Source: Lineus longissimus (Eukaryota > Nemertea > Pilidiophora > Heteronemertea > Lineidae). Taken from it: a stretch of DNA of 64,000 nucleotides. Where the stretch lies: positions 11,349,001 through 11,413,000 of the forward strand of contig NC_088326.1 of NCBI RefSeq assembly GCF_910592395.1. Direction: 5' to 3'. Positions 13,401-28,400 of this stretch are shown here, piece by piece; the stretch's first letter is position 1; every line of letters starts with the position of its first letter. A model generated the notes under the pieces. That model was not told where the DNA came from. It ran no database searches and saw nothing but the letters and a program-made list of their open reading frames with translations. The position numbers and the translations under genes are program-made.

Positions 13401-16400
13401 AAGTTGTCTAATGGTCATGACGTCATGTTCCGGCTTGGCATTGACTTCGATTTTGAAGTTATTAATCTGCCAGTCTTAGATAGATGAAATTAGAGTGTTT
13501 CATAATAATTTAAAATAACACCTTATATTTTACGACAATGGAAAACCTGTACACCAAGTTATGTGCTGGCGTCACCTCGTGGTGTCTCGTCACAACCATC
13601 GCTACCACGAACAACTACACAACATCAGTGTCCCTTTATTCATGCTTTGAAACCGTCCGTTTTACTATCGGCAAAAGTCATCACTTCAAAGTAATATGTG
13701 TTTGATATTGGGTTATTTGAACTGGTTATCGTCTTTCCATCCAATTCTATCATCACCCCTTCTATTTTGGCAACAGGAAAACAACGTTCGTATATATACC
13801 AGAATATTACACTTAGCTTCAGATTCTATTTACATTTGGGAAACTTCTGCAGAGCTCGTTTATCACTTCAAACACTCTTCTTTCCTTCAATGAAAATGCT
13901 GGAGAATGTACGTGTCATAAGCATAAAGGTTTTACTGACAGACAGCTCAAATTATAGGGAGGAAATGACCTTCTGTAAATTCTAAAATTTCTTTAACTTT
14001 TTCCGAAAAGTGATGATATTTTCTAATATTATCTCCGAAACCTTTGTTCAACACCGTTCATTAAAGTAACACACACAGGTCTCTGTCCTTCCTTGTGGTC
14101 ATACAACCACATGTACTTTCCTTCCGGAGCATTCAGTCTTATCTTCTGAAAATCTGCAAGTGAAAGTTATCAAGGGGATCAGATACATCTGATACGTTTC
14201 TTTCTCCATGTTTTAAATTGTAGATGATTTTGAGTCGAAACATGCATCAGAGAATTCTCCCGCCTGAAATCGCACGAAATGGTTCTCCATTGTGCCCAAA
14301 CCGCATTGAGAGCTGACCTAGGCAATGCAAGGGAGCAAAGTCCGCACCTTTGGCCTAAACCTATTTGGGGATCGAATACAGAATATGAATTATGATGACA
14401 TGGTCAGATTTCGCTTGGCAAACTTTCATCCTCCAGCGTTTTCATCAGCCAAATGTCATGATTTTTCTTCTAAAAAGACTTTCACGAGTAGTGACTTCTC
14501 TTACGCACATCATAGCGAGCATGCTGGTCATACTAACTTCTCACTATTGGACTACAAATTGTATGCTTGTTTTCACGAACGAATGATATCATCTAAGTAG
14601 ATTACATCAAGTTCATCACTTATCATTTTACAGGGAAGTTCCACAAGGTTATCCCTACTGATCTTGAGGTTTTTGTTACATTCACTTGCTTGTCACTACT
14701 TGCAACTTTTACCTTTTTCATTCTTACCTTTTTTATGAAAATGAGAATTCGACAAAAATAAAGCTAAAAGATTCCATACCCCGCCCAGTCCCCATCTTGC
14801 ATGAAGGCCATTTTTTCTCCTGGCCAAGTGTTACTGTTTCCTACACTCTTAAAAATTGAAGATTTGTGAGCTTTCGACAGGCATAATATTCAACCGATAA
14901 AAGATTTTAAAAAACGGCGGGGAGAACCGTTCTAGATGCTTAAACACCTAAGGGGTTTTTGTATCCCCCCCAAAAAAAACCCCTAAAGGGTTGTTCAAAT
15001 GTTCAATAAAACCTTCATTTCGAAGTGCGTTATAAAATCTTCAATTTTAAGAGTGTTAAGCCGGGACCAGTTGTGTCAAACAAAACGAATTTTCCCTGTC
15101 GTGCATAAACCAAAAGACCCCGAGTATGTGATGTCTTTTGATAACCCGAATCCTTTCAACCTTCCCACGCTGAAATTTCTGCAGTCCTTGAGAATCAGTT
15201 CCAGGCCTGAAGTTCCCAGGCAGGGTTTTCTATAGCGAGTTACAATTCCTGATCTCTCTGATTGATGGTATCAAGAAAATTTAGCAATAAATCGATTAGG
15301 AATTATTGTAAGGACGAACTGGTATATATATTATTCGGTTCAGACATACGTGTATTTCGTTTCCTCTTCCGAGATTACTCTTGGTGCTTGCAAAAACATG
15401 ACATAAAACTCTCTCGCTACGAATGGTTGAGAAATGGATCTAAAATCTGGTTATTGTCAGTTTACAATAAGAGACGATGCTCAACACAAAACCGCATTCA
15501 CTACAGGCGCAGGGATAGAAATTTCATGCCAGGAACTGATTCTCTACTGTGAATATGTCACGTAATGTATTTCGTTGACTCGTGTCTCCTCCTGGTGTGC
15601 AGGCAGAAGGTTAAGCGAGGTGGCGTTGTGGCCAGCATGGTGGATGATACCCCGCTAACTGTTGTCACCAAACAGTAGGTGGATTTCTTCTCTATAGATG
15701 GTGCCTAAAATGTTCGTAGACTGAGTTTCATTTTTCAGTGAGGGATACCACCCCAAGTTATTTCAGAAATGTAACTGCAATTTTAAAATGTTGAGGGGAT
15801 AACATGCGTGATTTATCATGATTGTCAGATATTCTTTTTCCTTTGATGAAAAAGTAGCTTATGATTATTTATAGGGATACTAAATTTGGACTATGAGAAA
15901 TTGATGGTTAAAGAAAAGTCGATTCTGCTTGTGATGCATGCGTTATGGGACTAATAGGAATAGTCAGGGTTTCTTTCGGGCTATCTGAATCCAAGTCAAA
16001 GGGTCGTATTCTTACCCCTGTCTTTGTTCTTTCCTTTCAAGCTCAAGTGAGCACGGGATGAAAGTACGTTCGCTCTGATTGTGTTTTGATACAAACCAAG
16101 TGAAAATGTTGTCAGAACAGGGTGGTACCCCTTCTTTAAAAAAACAGAATTAGGCAGATTAGGAGGGATAGGGCTTTCGATTGTTTTTCTCATTGTAGAT
16201 TGCTCTCATCCAAAAGCATGATTATAAACACTTCATCTACTGTTTATGTTTTGGTGTTATCCCCTCCTTCCCCCCAATTAGAGAAGCACCATGCCGTTCT
16301 TGTGCAATCTATACTAGTATTACATAGGGGGACTAACCATTAGTAAACATGGCGATGGGGTGCAAAGATCAGCATTGACCTCTTGATTTAGTCAGTTGAT

Positions 16401-19400
16401 CTAGTTCTCAAAGAGTTGGCATAGTCTTTTCTAAAAGAGTAATATATAGTTTTAGAAACTGTCACGCAGACAATTCTGTTGCTGAATATATCGGTTCAAG
16501 CTTACATGCTTGTACTGCATGTGTCAAGTTCTATAACTCGAAGTAGCCTACAGTTAATAATATTACGAAAGCTTTCCACCATTGTCTATATGTCAAGTAT
16601 CTATATATTGATTATTAATATAGTACTGGGGCTTGGAAACCAATCTTTCACCTGATGTTTTTAATTCTCTCTCTTTATCTTAACATGTTTTTATCTGTAT
16701 CTTTGAACAATAGAGAGGTAAAGCTAAAATACGTAGAACTTCGTGTTTGTTGCTATCAATCATTTCTTCTTGTTCTCAATTACGAACGACAACCCATTTG
16801 TATACTGATCTGTTGAATGAAATCTTGAAAAAAAAATTAGTATGAACTCTTGAGGAGTAGTTTAAATGTCATTATGCTATTCGATGTTCGTTCACCAATA
16901 TGTTGTTACCCATTCTGCACAAGAAACCACTATGTCTATTTTTCTCCGTTAAAGAAAATCTGTAGCGAAATACTTATAAAAGTGGTTACTATTGAACGGC
17001 CGGGTAAAAACCTTAGGTGGGTTTTGAGGTTCTTATTCACAAATCTGAGTAGTTTTGAGGACCTTGAGGACTAAACTTTATGTTTATCCTCATGAGGTAT
17101 GCATTGTCTCGAGAAATCTAAATCAGTCCATCTTATCAGCAAGAGCCTGCATGGCGTCAAATAATCTGCAGTATTTGTTACAAAACATTTCATTCATAGT
17201 GCTAGTTATGGTTTAAAGCTGAACTGCATGCACACAACCAGAGCGTCCAATGCGGCAATAGTAAGAATTTCAAACAATCGAAAGGTCCTTCTGAATACGG
17301 CCTGAAACATAATAGACATCCAATGCTTCGATGCGCTTGATTTCACAAACCAGGGCAATATGGAACAGAAAAAAATCAAAATCTTCTCCAGGGATTCGAA
17401 CCCGGGTCCTCGGCCTCAGCATACGAACGCTCTAACCGTCTGAGCTAGGGGGGCTTTCTTGTGAACTGCTGCCAGCAAATACATCTTATATCAATGGCGA
17501 TTATGCTTTATTTTTGAGAAATGAACCAGAAATTTTCTCAAGCACATGTGATAGAAGAAGATACCAAGACAAAGGTGAACATTGCTAAGAGAAAACGTAG
17601 ACTTCGCATACATAATCACGCACAGCAAAGAAAAAATGACTTTCTTCCTGCAGTTGCCCACTGGAAGCCGCTCAAAGATGTTGAACAAAGATTACACACA
17701 AATATTTGCACATTCTATAAAGGCGTATAAAACGACAGTCATTTCAAGCAGCCCATTGTCCTTGAGGATAAGATTGTAGTCAAATAAAACCAGAGGTCTT
17801 GAGTTCGAGTCCCGATGAGAGGACCTTTTTATTTTTTTCCTTCCAGAATTCTCTGCGAAGGTCCACATCGTCCCACGGCTTGCTGGTTTGTGAAATCAAG
17901 CGCATCGAAGCATTGGATGTCTAGCATGTTTCAGGCCGTATTCAGAAGGGATTTTCGGTCGTTTGAATTTCTTACTATTGCCGCATGGGGTGCTCTGGTT
18001 TTGTGCATGAAGTTCAGCTTTAAGTCAGCATCGTGTAAGGTCCTCTTTAAATGACCAAACAGGATCTGAAATACTGATGTTAATTTCGGGTGTTTGGCCA
18101 ACCGTTCCAAACTCTATATGCAAAAGGTTAAGAAACCAGCACTTTCTCGCGACTTGAAATTCCATTAAGATGTCGAACTGAAAGGGTACAAAAATTTGAA
18201 GTCACGGTCCTTTTTCGACCCTAGTGCATGACCATGGCGGTTTTCTTGTGCAGATGTCATTGCATTGCCTCCCAGTCGTTGTAGTATAAACCTAGGATGT
18301 TCAGTGTGACAAATATACTATTTGAGATACCATCAGATTATGTTCCCTCAAATTCCGCTAGGGGGTGCTTTCTGTCGTCTACCTTTTCAGGGCTCATTAG
18401 AAAGTCGGTATATACACCAAAAAACAACAATCGAAGTAAAAACGACAACGGCAAAAGTAACCATGTCTCGTGAGATCCAAACCATTCTTGTGACGTCTTT
18501 TGCTAGTTGTTAGCATAACTCGTCCCGCGTGACGTCATTTACGTCATTCTTAGCTCTTATCGTTGTCGTTAAGACGTTCGAGCGGGTCTTTCAAAAGGTA
18601 CACGTCGCCGCGCCATCTATAGTGTTTCATCAAAAGTCGTCATCCTCATTTACCATATCATTACTAAAGAGCACCCTCCACACTCCCTCCATTGCAGTAA
18701 ACCCTTCATGGCGATCGCGACCTTTGCCACTGGCATTCGGCCCGTAAAAGCGAGGTTGGTCCGAAAATTTCAAGAAATCATCTTTTTAATCATACTTTCT
18801 TTTATTTTAGATTACATCTATTATTAAAGGCCTGTTTTAGAATTGCAGTTCACCTTTCGAATGCAAATAACAAAGCTCTCCAAGCATGTGCGATATCTTT
18901 CATCTATCATCAAGGAGGAAAATGGTGGTGCATCATTTCCTGTCGGAGCAATGGACACTTCGCTTTGTATCATCATATTTCATGCATGCAATGTGCAAAT
19001 AACATGGACTTGACAAGTAGTGGTCATAGCGACAATTTAACCAGTAGTTTCTTCTTCTTCTTCATCATCTTTAGCATTATAGCTATGCACTCGTAGGCAT
19101 TAGTCTCTAGATGGTGGGATGAGGGCTTTTGCATGCCACCACGGTTACGCGCCAATTGAGCTTAATTCTAATGATAAATGACATAACATGATGCTTCACA
19201 CGGTGATTGACTGATGAGGTTCATTTCAACCCTTAAATCGTTTCTAACCGGAAGAGACGCACCTACATCCTCCTTCTTGACATACACAAAAGAATTTCTC
19301 GCTTCTTGTGGAATTCTTTTCAAACACACTTCTTTTAAATTTACCTAAATTTACTACTTCATCTTCTGCACAACTCACGAAATTGGCCCTTTACAAAGAA

Positions 19401-22400
19401 ACTCCATCAATAGTCTTTCAATTGCATATGATTAGCCTATGATTTATGTTCGTCTATGACGTATCATCCGTCGTCTGCATTCACCTCTTTCAAAGTTCGC
19501 CGGATGCGGAAATCTGCGGAAATAGTCCATTGTGATTGGTACTTCTAATGACTTCGCCGGGTAAACATATTTCCGGGCTTTTGACGAAGCGAATTGTCTC
19601 TAAATATGTTGTTGGAGAACGATCGTTCTTTACAAAATTGAAACATGTTTGAAATCTTTCAAGATTAGTGTTTGTCGGCAAGCCTATAACACCTGCCACC
19701 AAGAGCATATTGAGGAACACCAACAAGTATAGTACGTCAACCTATAAAGGTGCTCACTTTGAGCAAGAACAACGCACATGGATGGTACGTCTTAAGGGAG
19801 AATAATTGGAACATTGTTTGAATTAAACTGACCGTAAGGGGATGATCGATTCCAGTTTATTCAAATTCCCGATGGGATTCTTAGATAAGATTTTATTCTG
19901 TTTCGTAAATTTGTACAGCTATCTGAGAGATTCTTGGTTGTAAGATTCCTTCCTAAATTCTTAACGAAGATTCTTCCAAGAATCTTAGAAAGAATGTATA
20001 TGTACATGTATGCAGAACGGAATGAAATCTTAATCGAGAATCTTCTACGAATCTTATCTTTTGACCCCAGGAGCCAAATAATAGCACTGTGCATGTTCTG
20101 CTGGATGGACCTCATAACCTGAAGTCTTTTTGAGCGGTCGTATCTGATCTACATCGAAGAAAAACGCCGATTTAATACCTTTATTCTCCCTTTAAATTCT
20201 TATTCAATACATATTTTTTTGCTAAAATCCTTTGACAAAATGCTTACTCTATCTACTGCTTTTTATCGCGTGCACAGCCTGTCTATTTCCAGGGACCGAG
20301 ACCGCTTTAAACATAATTCTTCCTTCGTGAGCCGCTTCTCCACTAGGCGGCGCAGGCAGGAGGCGCCACATTCGCCGAGGATGTCCCATCATCCTATGCG
20401 AAAGGTCAACACGGGTGATACAGAGTCATTGCATGGAGAGTCTAATGAAGCGTTGCAAAGGTAAGCAGCAACAACCGCGGACGCAGGGAGTGGTTGATCA
20501 TTAGTGTTGTTATAAGTCCACAAAAGGACACCCCAAGGACGAGGTTGAAGTAGTTATTGACCGCGGAGAAAATGTGTTGTTTTGAGTATTGGGGTCAAGT
20601 TAAATTACAACATACCAACCTCTTTTCCCACGGTCATTGCGCTCTCCTTCCGGTTTGCTTATGAACCCCTGGCTGCATCTAGAAATAAAGCCATTTTGGA
20701 TGTCCATTTTCATTCCATTCCTGGCTGTTCAAAACAAATTTGTCACTAACGTTGGCGCTAAACTTAACCTGGCGTTATCTCCTCCAGTTAAGCCCTTAGA
20801 CTTGACACCAGGTTAAGTTAACGCCAGCGTTAGCGTTAACTTAACCTGGCGTTATCTCCTTCAGTTAAGCCCTTAGACTTGACACCAAGTTATGTAAACG
20901 CAAGCATTAGTGGCAAAACTTTTTTTGAACAGCCGCGCCCTTAATAGATAGTTTAAAAGAGGGCAGATATCTATTTTCATTGTATATACAAGATCTTTGA
21001 TTTTATCTGAACAGTATTCTACATTCATTCGTGTTTAACCAAAACCATTTACAGCATTTATCGCACATGCATGTATAACCCCTTCTCTTACCTCTTGCGC
21101 ATTGCCTTTGCGATGTACAAATGGAGTTTAAAGGCAGAGAGAACAAGCTGCTTTTTCTCATTAAACTGTGGTAACCAATAGCATTCCGCGATATTGAGGT
21201 CACTGCAGCTGCTGCCCTCTATTTCCCCATCGCTGAATTACAGGCAATGTCGGACAAACATGCGGTTTCGTAATGGATTCAGGCTTTCTAACTAGGGCTG
21301 TTAGATTCAATCTGGCACATGTCCGAGTGTTGGAAATTCTACATAATTGTTCTGAATATTTCTCTCTCTGACTCTATGATATCATTCATGCTTAAAACAA
21401 TGCAGGGTCAAAGATAATTGACTTTGAAATAAGCTAAAATGCGTAGAAATAAGTGTCGATGTTCGACTGTCACGTGACTAAAACGTCATCAATATCTTAT
21501 TCAAATGACCTTGTGAGCTATAAATAGTAACGTCGCGGAATGCTATTTTGTAGATCTCCATGCGCATCGCCCGCTCGCAAATGGTATGTATTTTATAGGT
21601 TGAGAGGCCATTAGTATCCAAAAAAGCTTAAAGTGCTTAAGAGTATTGCCATGGCACATGCTATGAATAATAGTGCAGTCGTTATTGAATTTGTCATTAT
21701 GTATCGAAGAATAGTGCTTAAAGGAAAAGGTGAATGAATAAATGTACCCCTCTCGAAATGCCATGGGAGACACCTATGAACAAGAAAGTGAACTAAACAT
21801 CTGGACATCTGGACATGATACCAGGTAAATCTATACGTGATGATACACATACATGTCTAGTTCACTTCCTGTTACATAGGTGGCTCTCCTACTACTTGAA
21901 GGACGGTGCAGTCATTATTCATTTCCATCGTAAAAGTCCTGCAATGGTACACGCTTAGTCGGACTTGTCTGAAAAAATGTCGTTGCAGTTTTAGAAAGTC
22001 AATGTTGCACAAAAATGCATAGATTGCGAGCCAAAGATAGTTCCACGCTTTTTAAAAGTGTGCAGAGTGCTTTTTCTCTGGCTTAAACATACAAGTCTTG
22101 CACACATTTTAAAATAGATGAATGCTGAAATGTGACATTGTTGTTTTTAAACGTATAGAGAGTTCAATGCTCAATGCACAAACTTCATGTTAAAGCTGAA
22201 CTGCATGCACAAAATCAGAGCGTCCCATGCGGCAATAGTAAGAAATTCAAACGATCGGAAGGTCCTTCTGAATACGGCCTGAAACATGATAGACATCCAA
22301 TGCTTCGATGCGCTTGATTTCACAAACCAGCAAGCCACAGGACGATGCGGACAGTCTCGGAGAATTATGGAAGAGAAAAAAATCAAAATCTTCTCTAGGG

Positions 22401-25400
22401 ATTCGAACCCGAGAACTCGGGCTCAGAATACGAACGCTCTAACCGTCTGAGCTAGGGGGGCTATCTTGTGAACTGCTGCTAGCAAATATGTCTTATATGA
22501 ATGGCGAACAAAGACTACACACAAATATGTTTGCATATTCTATAAATGCGTATAAAACGACAGGCATTTCAAGTAGCCCAGTGGCCTTGAGGATGAGAGT
22601 GTTGGCAAATAAAATAGTACCGATGAGAGGACCTTTTTATTTTTTTCCTTCCAGAATTCTCTGCGAAGGTCCGCATCGTCCCACGGCTTGCTGGTTTGTG
22701 AAATCAAGCGCATCGAAGCATTGGAGGTCTATCATGTTTCAGGCCGTATTCAGAAGGACCTTTCGGTCGTTTATATTTCTTATTATTGCCGCATGGGGTG
22801 CTCTTGTTTTGTGCATGCAGTTCAGCTTTAATATTTGTAATAGTTGAAGGTCCCATCTCCCCTCTCCGCCCCCATAAGCCCAAGAAATAGAAGGCAGTGG
22901 GACGGACAAAGAGTTTTGCATTTTCAGCTTAACTGAGACATAGAATTGCATACTCTTGAATTTCATAGTTATGTATCCCTCTGAGCATTATTCATAACGA
23001 TCTTCAAGCATTTTTCCTGTATAACTTATGTAAATGTATTTTAGCTTCGAAACTGGGATTTTGTATGACTTTTCTTTTAGGTCACCACAAAAGTCCCCAT
23101 CTACCACTTCACTCGCCATACATAATCATAGTTTCCGTCGGGGACATGGGCACGTACATTTACACTTTTACAACCCCACGCTTTGCAGAAACCAGGTGTG
23201 CCGCGCAGCCGCCATTTTGAAAGATGGCGGCCTAGAGTTGTCAAACCACGTCACGTTTTTGGCCAATTCCTAGCTTTGTTTGCTAACAACATTTGATCTT
23301 ACTCCTTCGATTGATAGTGTGCACACCTGGTTTTCTCTAAGCAGCTGCAATGAGTCGCTTCTATGGTCACGTGACGTCAGGCATGTGTTTACGACATCAT
23401 CCCAATTCCATTTGTTGATATCTGGTGGGTTGTTCATAAAATACGAACTCACAAATTGGCCGGTTAATCGGGTCGAAAACGAACCTCTTACCACACGTTA
23501 AAATATACGAACATTCATTTTTGTGACTGTCCCACAAAAATCAAGTTCGTGGAACGATTGGAAATTTATCAGCATGGCGTATTTTTTGGACGACCTAGTT
23601 CATATTCTTGTCCAAAGGTGGCGGTTACACTAATTGGTGATTTGGTTCTTCTTGTGGTAACTTCCGTCTCGCAACCCAGAAACCTTGTGATCTGCGTCAA
23701 TATGAACTATAAGACTGGTATGACTCAGCTTTTGATGGACTTTATGCTTTAACTGGCTTGGATATGCGGAGAATGATAACTCACCACGTACCCTAAAACC
23801 TGGCATTGTTAAATAACCCCCCCCCCCCCCCCCACTCCCCAGGAGGAGAGAAAAAAAACCCAAAACCCTGCATTTATCACAGTAATGATCTGACACAAAT
23901 TCTATGGATCAAAAATGACTTTAATAAGGTATATATTCCTTGGATAAGCACATTTATTCATTAGGCGTTCGTAGAATATCTGGACGAGGTTATGGCAGTG
24001 GACCTTACTGAAAGCTTGCTGAAAATATTGGTTACTCGAGGTCATAATGATCACAAGGTTTTCGGGTTGTCCCCTGTCGCATCACACCTTCACACTTAGT
24101 AACTGATTTCTTTCCTCTTTCTTCAGTTTGATAAATCGAACTTGGTAAGGCTTACCCTGTGTTCTCCTCGTGAAGATAGGTGGCGCTATTTGAATTGTTC
24201 GGTTGTATAGAGCATAGCATAACAACTATACCGATGATTTTCATTTCCAGATTATCTCTTTCGAAATTCACAGTTCAAAATTAAAATCATCCTATATCAA
24301 AGTTTTTTCGGGGGGGAATTGTCAATCAACATCAAAGAAGCCTTTCAATTCTAAATCGTCGTCGAATTTTCGTCAACTTTAAGCAGCAGAAAGGTCTAGA
24401 AAAATTCTGAAGGTCGGGTACGTTCGTGAACGTTATTTACAAGTAACCGAATGACTTTGAGCTCAGGGTGACTAAAGGTATCGCTTGGCCTAAGAAAAAT
24501 AAGTGCTTACCTGGAGAGGAAACTTGCCTGATCTTAATCTTAGTTTTTGATAACAGTATATACGTCTTCTCAACAAAACTAGACGATACAGGTTAAACAG
24601 ATAGTTTAAAAGGTCAAATAGCACCATCAACTTCCATTACTTCTGTTCGTAACCCACAACCCTCTTATCTCGCTTTCCTGCATAATTCCCCTATATTCAT
24701 CCCCACCTCACGTGATCTGCGCCGGATTTGAAATCAGCCAATCAGATTCAGCCACCTAGCGGCCAAAGCAAGAACCCACTTTGCAAGATAAGGACTCGCT
24801 GACGTCGATCACGTGCTACTTCTAGTCATGCGCAATGGAAAGTTCTCAGAAGCCATCTTGGTTCAAAGTCTTTTATGAACGATAGTCTCAAAAGTCATTT
24901 TCCAGAACTTTTACACTACGTTGAAAAAAACACAATAGAATCAAAACTCTTGACTGAACAATTTGCGTGGGGTAAACAAAAATTCGCGGTATATCATGAT
25001 CATACGGGTATAAGGTAAATATCCAGAGCATTTCTGGAAAATTAGACCTGAACTAATGACCTTTGATTCTGATGGTGGTCTCGATGTCTTTCGATTACCT
25101 ATGGCTAATATGATGTTCACATCATTGTCGTAAACTAACTAATCAGCAGTTGTCTTTCTTCCAGTTTACAATATTGTTTAGGCTGCGTCTTTGTTTGCCG
25201 TTATAGCCCCCTAGCGGGCGGCCTATTAACTAGCTAGCATGAGACGCCTATTTGGCTTTAGCTAAACTACATGTTGAGCCGACCTGAATGTCCATGTTGC
25301 ATGGGAATGGCTTCTAGCTGAGCATCTAATGTTTCCCAAAACGTACAAGGAAAGGATCAAGAAACATCAAGCTAGTTACCCTCGTCCGCCCGAAAAAAAT

Positions 25401-28400
25401 ACCTTTTTTGTGTTTAGAAATCATTATTTTTTTCAAAATAACGAAAAAGTCTTGGGGTACATGAATTTTCATCTCGTTTCACGTGATTATGAAGAAATTG
25501 GCATTGGTTTGAATCGCGAGAGAAAATTCAAGCTGGCGTCTTACTTTGCCAAACAGGGACTATCCATCTTTATCACTATCAAAATTTAATCAAAATACTT
25601 TCTTAAATTTCAGCGCCAGTTAATGCGAAATCTCTTTGAGATGCCCCTTTCACGACCGACTGCTGATTGAATATTTCGCGGAGGTTTCTTATAGTCCTTT
25701 CAATGCAGTCGTAAAAACGTGAAAGGGGCCTGAAGGTTATTCTTTCGGCACCAATCTCTGACCTTGACCTTAAATATAGGAACTGGTTTTTTCCAATCAT
25801 TTCAGAAACCCTGGTATTCTTCCCACACTTCGTGGCCTCAAATCTAAAAAAAGTATCTTGCGTAGGTAGGATCGTATACTTTCGGTACCCCCACCGTGGG
25901 CCTCTTTCTTTGAATTCTTTTAAACGGCGCATGTCACCTGCACTGACGCACGCTTAAAGTTTCACAGAAAAACATAACAGCCCTCATCAGTGTTAGCAGC
26001 TAACGTTGGCGTTAAGTCCTGTAATTCTACCTCACTGATGTTTACTGAAGGGGGCGCTCAGTTTAGCTAACGCTGGCGTTTGTCTCTGATGCTGACTTAG
26101 CAACTTGACCAGGCAATAGTGTATGCATATCAGCAGGGTCGAGTTTTAGGTATCGATGGTGGCTCTAGAGGGCAGCACGCGCTATAAAAAATCAGTGCAA
26201 TCTCCTAGCCTCGCTATTGGTAGCGGTTGCTTAGTGATACTAGCGTACGTTTGACCACTTCCGGTTGGTCTCTTCCGGTTTAGAGGCAGCACATGGTAGC
26301 TAGTCCTCTCATTGGGAGATTGAGAACAGAAGTGTCGTTTAGAATCCGAGGACAACACAAGAGGGTTTTTTAGTAGTATTTTGTGGAACTCTCGAAGTGA
26401 AACGAAGCTAGACTGCAAAAATGTATATTTTGATGAGGCCCGCGAACTATACCTGTATTTTAGCCAGGCAGTTTATGGTTGGTCTGAGATGGGATGAGGT
26501 GTTGGCGGGGTGTGGTTGGCTAAAGGGAGTCCGTCGGAGATGTAATGAACATTTCTATTGGTCATGCAGGTGACATCGTCAAGCTCTCGCAATACAATTT
26601 AGAATAGCCGCCAATGCAATTTTCTCTTATGCAGCGCTGTTTGATTTACGAATAAAGATAAAAGACGATTAGATATTTTTGATGAATGACGTAATTTAAT
26701 TTTAGTTTAGCCAGTCAGTAGACTAGATCCATCCCGACCCACAATGCACGAATTGAATGCTTTTTATACCGTATCTGATCGACAGCCCCAAATTTGCCCT
26801 TATCGCGCCTACAAAGATACTTGCTCATACCACAGACGTTGTTATTAGCATTCTACATTTTCGGCCATGGCATTAGGCCTATATTGCTCTGAGAATAAAT
26901 GATTCGGAATTTTTTCTCAGTGTGTTGCTGCTTTAGGACTTGGCACTGTCTAAACAGTGGGTTGGAAAGCTGAGCTAGTTTGTCCAGGCCATCATGATTT
27001 TTCCCCGGCAGATCAAGTCTTTTTAGCGTACTATGGGGTCCACGCGTACAAAATCAGGAGCAAAGCCTGGCCTGAGCTTGAGGGGTGAATATCGGGGGTA
27101 GGTGGAAGTCTTTAGAGACTATCAATTGGTGAATACACCTGCATAGGTGCCTGGGCCCTTCCCAGAACATCTGAAAATCTAACAGCTCAAGATGCGTTTT
27201 CCTGGCATCTCGGGAGTTAAAGTATCAAATCATTTCCAGGTTGTTGCTATGCCTTTCTCATCATAACGCGGTTTACAAAAATCCTGTCCATCTTGCCCAT
27301 AACAATTTTAACACTGCATTCCGTTCTACTTATTTTCTACAATTCTTTCAGCTATATATTTTGTATCAATAAACCACGCCTTTTGTCTGTTCACTTTTAA
27401 CTCTTGCATGACTTCATCATCATTAGCTCATTTTCGCTTGGTAATTATAGGGTTTCAACCTTTTATGCCGATATAGCACTTGAAAAAACTAAAGGGCAGC
27501 GCTGGTGCCCGAATCCACTCACGGTTGTTTTTCACCTGGCGCCAGCGCCGCGCATGAACCCTTGTTCGATTTTGACTATCATTCAATCAATTAACCCATA
27601 CAACTCAAGGTATAGCACACTTCAATCTGCCCTCAAGATGGGTAATTTGCTAGTGAAGATAGATAGGAATGTTTAGACCGAGACTCTCCGGATACATTAG
27701 GTACGCCGTTCGTAATCACTGGTGGTCAAGGAAAAGAGAAATTCAGGTATACACTGTACCGTAGTTCAGTTATGATGCATGCAACTTTGCTGAAACAAAT
27801 AATCTCTCTGATGATAGTAATCTAAATAATAAAATCGAATTTGGCCAAGCTAATATATCAATTCGTTTTCATTTGATAGGAGTCACGTAAGCCTGGCGAT
27901 GGGTGACCACGCCCCTGTCAGTAAAGAAAACTCTGTGGCGTCACTGGCGAGAAAAGACTCGGAGGGTACGTAGCTGTTGTGTAATTGATGAACTAGGCCC
28001 CTTTTGCTTTTTACAGATTCTTGACCATGAGGTTAACAGGGGCATAGCAGGAATGAGGAGAAGCGGAGGGAGGGGGCATCCCCCGCCCGACCGAAAAGCT
28101 AGCTACGGCCCTGGTCACCCTGGTGAAAAGGCAATTTGCATGTGGACTCCTTTCCTGACAGCTAGTCCCATCCAGTTGTTCAATGACTGATTCAAAAGCA
28201 TAAGTGGAGAACTATATTTGGCAATAAATCATTGACTAAATCTGAAAAAATAGCAAATATTTGTATACATGTATATCATTCATCCACCAAATTATGATAT
28301 GTAAACAAACTACTCGTATGATCTGTATATCCAACTAAAAAGGGTTTGGAGAGTAGAGAGTAAAAATGCATCTTTTTCTTTCACGTGGCGAGTATCACCT

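Larger units (their letters stand above)
11865..15602. other. KCNQ intron with palindromic tRNA-headed element 1 and a MITE
   Basis: 3.7-kb intron. Holds the first palindromic Pol III-type element (12292-13132) and a MITE at 14843-15056, both listed. The rest shows no exon I can support. Confidence 0.6.
15675..20292. other. KCNQ intron with palindromic element 2 and LINE tail
   Basis: 4.6-kb intron. Contains palindromic element copy 2 (17213-18023), a LINE-like 3' tail (19049-19140) and a large inverted-repeat element (19792-20195). No exon supported. Confidence 0.6.
20461..27879. other. Large KCNQ intron with several repeats
   Basis: 7.4 kb. Contains two MITEs of the CACTAACG.TGGCG family (20724-20933, 25993-26090), an inverted repeat at 21762-21892, palindromic element copy 3 (22190-22831) and a C-run near 23818. 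No further exon needed: phases on both sides are satisfied. Confidence 0.6.

Noticed and set aside
12292-22831. Large tandem segmental duplication, because the three palindromes are spaced about 4.9-5.0 kb apart
   Set aside because: The sequence between the palindromes is not shared (different MITEs, exons only once), so the equal spacing looks coincidental.
23818-23833. C homopolymer as a regulatory element
   Set aside because: A simple run in intronic DNA; more likely slippage or sequencing artefact than function.
25329-25589. 86-codon open frame in the large KCNQ intron
   Set aside because: No domain, no splice logic, AT-rich composition typical of the intron.
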